Below, one piece after another: positions 57,201 to 64,000 of a stretch of 64,000 bases of DNA. Made by a program: the position numbers and the translations under genes. Location of the stretch: the NCBI GenBank assembly GCA_027475525.1, contig JAMWFC010000033.1:434001-498000 (forward strand), written 5' to 3'. The DNA comes from Macrolepiota albuminosa (Eukaryota > Basidiomycota > Agaricomycetes > Agaricales > Agaricaceae). A model generated the notes under the pieces. That model had not been told where the DNA came from, did not search any database, and was given only the letters and a program-made list of their open reading frames with translations. Position 1 is the stretch's first letter. Each line of letters begins with the position of its first letter.

Positions 57201-59668
57201 GTAGCGGAGACATGGATTGAGACATGGGAAGAACAAAATCGCAGAATAAAAAGGAAAGGCGGTTGTGGACCAATGCTGTGATGGAGCTTTCTTGAAGGGA
57301 GGAAATTGATAATAGGAAAAAAAATCGATGTAGAACCTTTTTCAAAAATTAGTTTCAAGTCATGTTCTACCATGGACCCAACCAAAAGCAGATTAATCGG
57401 CACATCCGGGGCGTAAAGACAGTCCTCCAATGTGATAATGATATTCTTGCCATTTAGATGGGTTCAAAAACGAGCTTGTCCCCACGCCAGGGTATTAAGG
57501 GTCCCACAATTTGCAGTGCCCACAGGAACAGCCAAATCAACGTTGTACATCCAAAAAAGGGAACGATCACGAAGGATGTGCGTTGTACATCCAGAATTGA
57601 GGATGGAATTGAAACGAGTCGAGATGGAAGCAAGCGCTATTGGAGAGACAGATTGAAGAAAAGCCTTGTATGGAGACGAGAGACAGTTAGAATCACAAGA
57701 TACATAAGCAGACAAATCAATATCATTGTTGGAGTCATTAGCAGCAGAAATGTCTTGCTCGTCAACCTCGTCGATAAAGGGTAACGGAGTAGGTATGGGC
57801 TGTGTGTCTGAGGTAGCTACATTAGCTTTAGGACGCAGACGTGTAGGATCACGACTATTCTCCATTCCACCACCCTTGGACCAACACGACTCTATAGAAT
57901 GGCCGTACATGTTGCAATTTGAGCAAATGATACAAGGTCGAGCAGTAGTCGAATCTGGCGTGGTAATATTGGTATTCGAAGCGTTGGTCGAAGGAGAATT
58001 GACATTGAGGGGGGCAGAAAATTGAGTTGAAGTTTGGCTGGGGCGAGATCAAGAAGCCATCGCGAGTCAACGACGTTCGGCATCCATGTTCATCACTCGA
58101 GTTGCCAGTTGAGCAAATTGATATGTCCCCTTTGGGGTCCAAGAAAGTCAAACCTCTTCTTTCAACACGGACCAACGATCCCCGTTAGGCAAACCGTCGA
58201 CAAACTTTTGTATCCGTTGCCATGGAGTAAAATCCCAAGGCGTGCCATTCAACTGGTGTACTGCTGATCGCCATGCTTGGACATAGGCAGGGACAGTGTT
58301 CGGAGAGGCTGTTAATGCAAAAACTTTGGACTTGGTGAATTCTGCAACCGAGGCGCTACCAATTCCGAAACGTTCACGTAAAAAGGCAAGGAGTTCACGA
58401 GCAGGACGAATGGGTAAATCGTATGGTCCACCCTGTTTGGGAGGTAGGAAATCCTGTATTTCCTGGGATAATTTCCCAACAATAACGTGTTCGACAATAT
58501 CATCATTTTGCCAGAAAATTTGGAAAGCATTGGTCTCCTCAGGTGTGGAATCAAAATCGTAAAGTGGAGGAAGGGCCACAGGACTCATAGGGTCTTGAAG
58601 ATCCCCAACGTTAGGGATCTTACAGATGTGGCCGTGCAAACCTATGCTGGTGATAATTCGCATAACCGCCGACTCCCATGAAACCCATTCCACAGACGAT
58701 CGAAGAAGTGGAACTGTAGCTAAAGAAGGTAATTTAATGTCAGAGAAAGTTATATCAGCAGAACGAGGGGTGCGTGGTTGTAGAGGAAATTGATTTGGCA
58801 ACTGATCACGATTCCGAAAGAGATGATGAGGAGGAGGAACATTACGAAGTACTGGAGGAGAAGGGAGATTATGACAAGCAACATTGGCGTTATTGAGATC
58901 ATGTAAAGGTCGAGTATTCGTATAGTGTTGAAAGCGAGGAGGAATATGATCAATATTCGGAGGGGGAAAATGAGGTTGTTCTTCGACAGGAGGTCTAGAG
59001 GAAACAGAAGAAGGATGACCAGAAGAGACATCAGAAAAAGCAGGAAAAGCATGAAATTGATTGTGAGGTAAAGGTTGGGGTTCAACATGATCAACTTGGA
59101 TAGGTGGAATTGGTACAGAAGAATTGGTACGTGATTGAGGAAGTGGGATATCATAAGGGTGAACTGACAAAGCGTGATGAGGAACCGGACAAAGATCTTC
59201 CGGACGAACAGAATTTGCCTGAAAAGCATGGATAGATGGTGGATGGGAAATCACTGGAGAAATCGGAACTGAGCGAGGACCAGAAGGTTGAGAATAAACA
59301 GAGTTTGGTCGAGAAGCAGGGTCAAATTGTGAATGATAAGTATGTACAGAAGGTGGAGGAAAAGGAGGTTGACGAGGTGCCGGAGCATGAACATTAATGG
59401 GTATATGCGGTGAAGGTGAAGGTGGTACAACAGCACGATGTGTAGAGTGAAAATTATAGGTTCTATTATTTTGAAAAGTCGGTGGCGTATTGTAAGAATT
59501 TAAAACATGAAAAGAAGTATGTGGACGTCGTGGGTTGGAAGTTCCCGGAATCGGCGGTTCATGGTTCTGCATATTGCTTAAGGATCCTGGTGTAGGCAAT
59601 GTCATCACGTCTTCACCCTCCCGAGGATTGCGTAAAACATCTCTCTCATCTAATGCGTGATTGGACAT
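54272..59668 (-). pseudogene. Copia2 gag-pol with multiple TGA stops
   Basis: Starts at the ATG 59668 (MSNHALDERDVL). Gag is Pro/His-rich, then has the copia capsid region (VPAYVQAWRSAVHQLNGTPW). TGA interrupts at 58148 and three more times before the protease. The zinc knuckle CSNCNMYGHSIESC is present. The protease active site reads NSGCTTHILRD, Asn replacing the catalytic Asp. Integrase: LWHARLGHPGHD, CIPCILGKR, HMDLCGPF, ILDDCSNFG, NGKAERYI. RT-RNase H, broken by further stops: FDVKTAFLNAP, VCVHVDDGLN-type box, DADWASDLLTRRSVSGYAF, STEAEYMSMA. Inactive. Several stops sit where Copia1 or family context has Arg (CGA), for example GV-stop-WVFA against GVRWVFA. Confidence 0.9.
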
Positions 59669-59790
59669 GGTATGGTGATAAAGAAAAAGGATTGCCAGCA
59701 CCGCATGGAGGCAGCCACGGGCGCCCAATAAGTTATCAGGACAATGAGTTGCTCCAAGATCAAGCTGGGCTTATAGGAAGGCCCATAACC

Positions 59791-60085
59791 TGTAGTCCTG
59801 GGTCTGTAAGATACGAGTAAAAAGGAAAAGCCTCAGTGTCGTGTCGTTAATAATGAAGACAACTAATTTTTATTGTACCTATAAGATACGAGTAAAAAGG
59901 AAACTACATGATAATGTAATAATCAGTATATGCTATTGTCAACGAATGAGTGTGAAACTTACAGCCTCAGTGTCGTGTCGTTAATGATGAAGACAACTGA
60001 GGCCGCATAGAAGCCAAACAACGAATGAGGTGGCAATAGGCACGTGACTGGTCAGATGCGGTGACCAATAGGAATTAGTCCAACA
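59791..60085 (-). repeat. Copia2 5' LTR
   Basis: 295 bp, TGTAGTCCTGGG ... TCCAACA on the plus strand, next to the primer-binding site. Confidence 0.9.
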
Positions 60086-60090
60086 GGTTG

Positions 60091-60290
60091 AATTCAGTGA
60101 GAGGTGCATCACATTAGAATTGTATAATCACAAGTTAGTATTGTCCACATTTGTAACCAAATAAACAAGCCATGTTTCATCATGTTCTTTCTTGACAGTC
60201 AGCTATTATTGTCTTCAGTCAGCTCTTCTGCCTCTCACAGCTATCCTTGCTTTCTCCACAGTCAATTCTTCTCGCTCTAGCCTTCCAACA
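60091..60290 (+). repeat. LTR3, 3' copy, right part after Copia2 insertion
   Basis: Continues LTR3 from AATTCAGTGAGAGGTGCATC to CCTTCCAACA and aligns with 51776-51977. Confidence 0.78.
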
Positions 60291-60386
60291 GGATGACCAT
60301 ACTCTCCTATGTATACCCTCCTAGTAACATCTGATTTACAACGACAACAACATGTTTTGAAGACATGTCGGATCAATTGGCACATT

Positions 60387-60792
60387 AGGCCCTGGGAAGC
60401 TCCTGAGAAACCTTGTCCAGAAATTTCCCACATCCCAGTCTCAAATCCGCAATTTTTGGGGCCTCAAATCCGCAATAACAGACAACCATATGCAAAACAT
60501 ATGTCTTAAAAAGGAAATTCTCATTTTTTCTCTTTTTTTACTGAGGTGAGGATTATTGGGGCAACGATGCAATTTTTTGTGCTCTCACACATGTAACAAG
60601 TCCATATGTAAATTTAGATTGAGAACCTGTCATACACCTCAATTAAAGGACTTAGATTGCCTTGAATGCTCGTCAAAATCTCAAAAGTTTGGCTGGGCCT
60701 CAAATCCGTAAAGTCGGGACTTAGATTTGGTCAAAATTTCCTCTCAAATCCGCTATTTCGCGGACAAGGTTTCTCGGGAGCTTCCCGGAGCC
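60387..60792. mobile_element. 406-bp non-autonomous TIR element with 9-bp TSD (MULE-like)
   Basis: Flanked by TGGCACATT on both sides (60378-60386 and 60793-60801). Imperfect ~30-bp TIRs: left GGCCCTGGGAAGCTCCTGAG, right the complement of GGCTCCGGGAAGCTCCCGAG. Four subterminal CTCAAATCCG motifs. No coding capacity. A 9-bp TSD suits Mutator-like elements; the family is otherwise unknown to me. Confidence 0.8.
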
Positions 60793-60801
60793 TGGCACAT
60801 T

Positions 60802-61384
60802 CCTGAAGCCAGTTTCTATCTAATCTATTCTTTACATAATCGGCTCAACGCTCAACCCAACGAAAAACTATTTTTGCTTGATTGCCATTTTTGCTACAGG
60901 AGTAGCCATTCTGCTCTCCACTCTATCGGTCTTGAATTGACACTTGACCTTCGATCTAGTATGTACAAGAGGGTGGCTCGATTCCTTTTCTAGCTCGGAA
61001 TGTGGCCTAAGATGACTTGCTGTCAGTCTCCTTTCTGGGAGTCACATATGCCCTGTTCTGCGTACGTAGTATCAATTGTGGCACAAGAATTAGCAGGACA
61101 GTTAACATCTTATGACGTTCAGTGTGGTAGTGACTTCTGGAATATATGAGAACGATAACTTGTAAGCGTTTCTCAACCTGCAAGTATGGATAAATTTGCA
61201 GAAGCTAGTATGACATTCATCCTGGCTATAGCTTCTTGAATGTTATGTGAACGTGAGGATTGAATTGAACCAATCGCGAAGCCATGCCGGAGGGATTTAA
61301 TTTCCAGTACTTTTGTGCCCCACATTCTTCAATCATCCCCGCCTCTCTCCTGCTTCCTGTCTGCAGCATACATTAGTGGCTATC
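60802..61384. other. intergenic, 5' flank of carboxypeptidase gene
   Basis: No gene seen; should hold the promoter of the S10 gene. CpG content is back to the genic level. Confidence 0.5.
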
Positions 61385-63753
61385 ATGTTTTGCAAGGTCT
61401 GGCTGACAAGTCTGCTCGTTGCTGCCAGTGTGTTCGGAGGCGAAGCCCGCCAGCTCCGCAAGACGGATATTCGTGCACTTCAGGCAGCTGCTGCAAAGCG
61501 CTTCCAGAATAACTTCCCAATCAAGCAGGCTACCCCGCAAAATATAACGTTCTCAAACCCCAAGGCGTCCGGTACATCATTTCCCTGTATTTGTCTAAGA
61601 TAGACGATTTCACTGAGTCCTCGTCCGAAAGAATTCTATGTCGACGGAACCACAATCCCTGAGGTCGACTGGGATATCGGACCCAGTTGGTCAGGGCTTC
61701 TTCCTATTAGCGCGAATGCTAATGAGACACGTAAAGTGAATTACATTTTTTTGCGCGTAAACACGTATCATTACCCCATCTTGATACGCATCGTCAGCTA
61801 TTTTTCTGGTTCTTCCCACCTGGCCCACAAGGCAGTCTCGATGACCTCATCTTCTGGTCAGTATTCATCATCGTTGGCAATAAATCTATGTGTCAATCAT
61901 TGATTGTAGGACAAACGGCGGACCCGGCTGCTCGTCTTTGGAAGGTCTCCTGCAGGAGAACGGTGTTAGTTGATGTCCTTCTGGTTACGTTACAAGCCCA
62001 TCGTTAAGTATCATGAGTAGCCTTTCACCTGGAGCCTTGGTCAGGCAAAGCCTACCCAGAACGAGTATAGCTGGACCAATCTGTCTAGCGTACTCTGGGT
62101 CGAACAACCGGTCGGAACAGGTTTCTCTCAGGGTGTACCAAACATAAAGGTAAATTATGTGGGGATTTGAGCGTTGTCAAATGATTTAAATGGAAATTTC
62201 AGGACGAGAATGATCTTGCTGCCCAGCTTGTCGGATTCCTGCAGCAATTCCTGGAGGTATTCTTGGAACTGAAGAATAAGAACTTCTACCTTACTGGAGA
62301 GAGCGTACGTTCTATTGTTCTGGGCAATTCTATTCTCTGATATACTCGTATGATTCGAAAGTATGCCGGAGCATATGTGCCTTGTATGTTGGGGTTATGA
62401 GTTTACAACAACCGCTCCCTGATATACACCACTAGATATTGCTAACTACATCTATGAACATCCGGATGCTCTTGAACTCACTCTTCTAGGAACATGGATT
62501 GCAGATCGTAACAAGTTTCATTATCACGACGATTTTTTTTATTAATCCTTGACTTCAATCTTCAGCGTCACTTTCCTATGATGTTGTTCAAGAACAAATA
62601 CCTGCTGTCAATTTTGTGCATCGTTATGAGAAGGTCTTTGCATTCAAGTATGTATAATTGTACTGTTTGTTAGTAATTTTGAAGGTTTACCTCTATAGCC
62701 AAACATTCCTTGCGCAGCTCGATGCCCTCAACGAAAAGTGCAACTACGCTGATTACACTGAGAAATACCTGAAGTATCCTCCTCAGGGCAAGCTTCCCCT
62801 CCCTGGCAACTCGATATGGGCTGACTATGGCTGCGATGTATGGTATACCATCTTCGAAGAGGCATATCGCCTCAACCCTGCCTTCAACATTTATCGCGTC
62901 TTCGATACCTATCCGATTTTGTGGGACGTGCTTGGATTCCCGTATGTATTGTTTCAGCTATATTGTTAAACGACTGAAATTCGTTTCCTTTCATCTATTG
63001 TAGTGGCTCTTTCGCTCAAGTGCAAGTCTCACCACTCTACTTCGATCGGGAAGATGTGAAGCGGGCAATTCATGCCCCATTAAATGTCACCTGGGAAGAA
63101 TGCTCTAACATTAACGTATTTCCCCTTGGAGACTCTAGCTTGCCTTCTGCGCTGAGTGTACTCCCTAACGTCATCGAAAACAATGATAGGACTGTCATTA
63201 TACATGGTCTCGCCGACTACATACTTATTGCTGAGGGGTAGGGCTCACTTGATACTACATGGTTGTCGTTATCTCATTTTGATTCATTCTCACAGCACAA
63301 GAATTGTCATCCAAAAGTAAGTTTTTTCTCATATTGATCCAGAATGTTGGACTCTAACCGAGTGTCTCATTAGCATGACCTGTAAGTTGCGCTGTTTTTC
63401 TTCGATATCTTTGGTGTACTGGCAATATCTTTGTAGGGGCTGGACAACAGGGTTTCCAGACGCCAATACTTGACGATTCTTTTATCCTCGATGGTGTTGG
63501 TTCCCTGGGAACTGTGCACACTGAGCGTGGCCTAACCTACATTGAGGTCGAGTTGACTGGACACATGTGAGTTTTTTTGAGCTGGACTTTTGCCGCGAAG
63601 TTTATGCAACGTGATCTCGTCAGGGTCCCACAATTTTCTCCCGTGGTACGGTTTAATCTCCCGATCATCAAGTATTCCATACTGAACATCTTGTTTATTC
63701 AGGCTGGGTTTCAGAGCATGCAGTATTTGATGGGTTTCAGGGAAACGCCTTAA
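61385..63753 (+). CDS. secreted serine carboxypeptidase, family S10
   Basis: Removes C-terminal residues from peptides in the vacuole or outside the cell. Sixteen exons: 61385-61571, 61632-61735, 61798-61856, 61910-61964, 62021-62149, 62203-62304, 62362-62383, 62436-62517, 62566-62647, 62699-62941, 63004-63237, 63296-63316, 63374-63381, 63437-63566, 63624-63645, 63703-63753. All joins keep frame. N-terminal signal peptide (MFCKVWLTSLLVAASVFGG). Oxyanion/substrate region [20 protein letters not shown], nucleophile Ser in GESYAGAYVP, Asp in HGLADYILI and His in LTGHMVPQ; the whole catalytic triad is present. Several Asn-X-Ser/Thr sites suggest glycosylation. Microexons of 8, 21, 22 and 22 nt are notable. 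Neighbours are repeats, with no sign of a cluster. Confidence 0.92.
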
Positions 63754-64000
63754 GTGACCTATTGTCATGTCACATAGGACCACCTTCCCTGCAACAAAGA
63801 TACATATAAGGTTCTTGAATCTCATCAGGACGATGTAATCCCGTTTTCTCTCCTACATTCCTAAATTTACAAACTCAGATTTCTTCTGTCAAGCTGATGA
63901 AGAAAAACTCTGGCCTGACTCATCCGTGAGAAGGAAATGCGGTCCAAGTCGAAACGATTACTCCCGGTAGAGTAAGCTCATACCTATGAGTCATTTTCCT

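Larger units (their letters stand above)
53745..60085 (-). mobile_element. Copia2: full-length, decayed Ty1/copia element nested in LTR3
   Basis: 6341 bp with LTRs 53745-54040 and 59791-60085 and a perfect 5-bp TSD GGTTG (53740-53744 and 60086-60090). The TSD and flanks lie within LTR3, since the uninterrupted copy at 51766 reads CAAAGGTTGAATTCAG across the same point. The primer-binding site (GGTTATGGGCC on the minus strand) is next to the right LTR. The LTRs differ at about eight sites, mostly C/T or G/A at CpG. Related to Copia1 in gag and pol. Confidence 0.92.

Noticed and set aside
61313..61384. Earlier start for the carboxypeptidase at 61313
   Set aside because: The ATG at 61385 directly begins a good signal peptide; the upstream stretch adds no conserved sequence.
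1..64000. A biosynthetic or defence gene cluster spanning the window
   Set aside because: The genes present (RNA processing, RhoGAP, chromatin ATPase, peptidase, NLRs) share no pathway, and most space is transposons.

Overview
The window looks like a scaffold piece from an Agaricomycete (mushroom-forming basidiomycete) genome. The genes are broken by many short introns, about 45-75 nt, with GT..AG ends. Host genes include Rna14, a CRAL-TRIO/RhoGAP protein, the Yta7/ATAD2 AAA ATPase, a DUF6697-type protein, a fragment resembling the basidiomycete FunK1 kinases, and an S10 carboxypeptidase. The repeats are Ngaro (DIRS order), Ty1/copia, Tc1-like and MULE-like elements. No tRNA, rRNA, CRISPR array or bacterial-type operon was seen. 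All exon joins were worked out by hand from reading frame, splice consensus and family knowledge.

Layout. 1-4121: RNA14 (cut by the window edge) and a CRAL-TRIO + RhoGAP gene, both on the minus strand. 4171-10614: a complete-looking Ngaro retrotransposon (spliced gag, RT-RNase H, tyrosine recombinase, split direct repeats A1/B1-A2-B2) sitting 50 bp upstream of the RhoGAP start codon. 11.3-27.9 kb: an inverted pair of NB-ARC/TPR NLR-type (STAND) genes pointing away from each other. They share six-exon structure, and the spacer holds a young copia element (Copia1, 5-bp TSD, LTRs differing at one base by eye) and a truncated FunK1-like kinase. 29.3-34.3 kb: YTA7 (minus). 35.3-37.8 kb: a DUF6697-type gene (plus). 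38.05-38.5 kb: a small DUF6914-like gene (minus). 40248-40347: a 100-N gap. 41.5-42.2 kb: a jacalin-like lectin gene, probably damaged. 42.7-60.8 kb: a nest of old transposons (inverted LTR pairs, Tc1-like element, MITEs, a gag-only copia relic, a solo LTR with TSD, a decayed full copia element Copia2 inserted into another LTR, and a 406-bp element with a 9-bp TSD). 61.4-63.75 kb: a 16-exon secreted serine carboxypeptidase.

Two window-wide signals matter for interpretation. First, six tandem duplications in unrelated places all have a period of exactly 77 bp; two lie in host genes (YTA7, DUF6697-type) and break the reading frame. In YTA7 and in two LTRs, removing one copy restores the expected frame or length, which points to an assembly artefact rather than biology. 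Second, the repeat nest is strongly CpG-poor, and the stops in the copia elements are mostly TGA where CGA is expected. This fits cytosine-methylation-driven CpG decay, which also appears to reach the 3' (TPR) halves of both NLR genes.

The most interesting biology is the inverted NLR pair with a conserved N-terminal/NB-ARC half and a diverged TPR half inside a transposon-rich, CpG-depleted neighbourhood, and the intact Ngaro element with a repeat-filled gag intron at the RhoGAP promoter.
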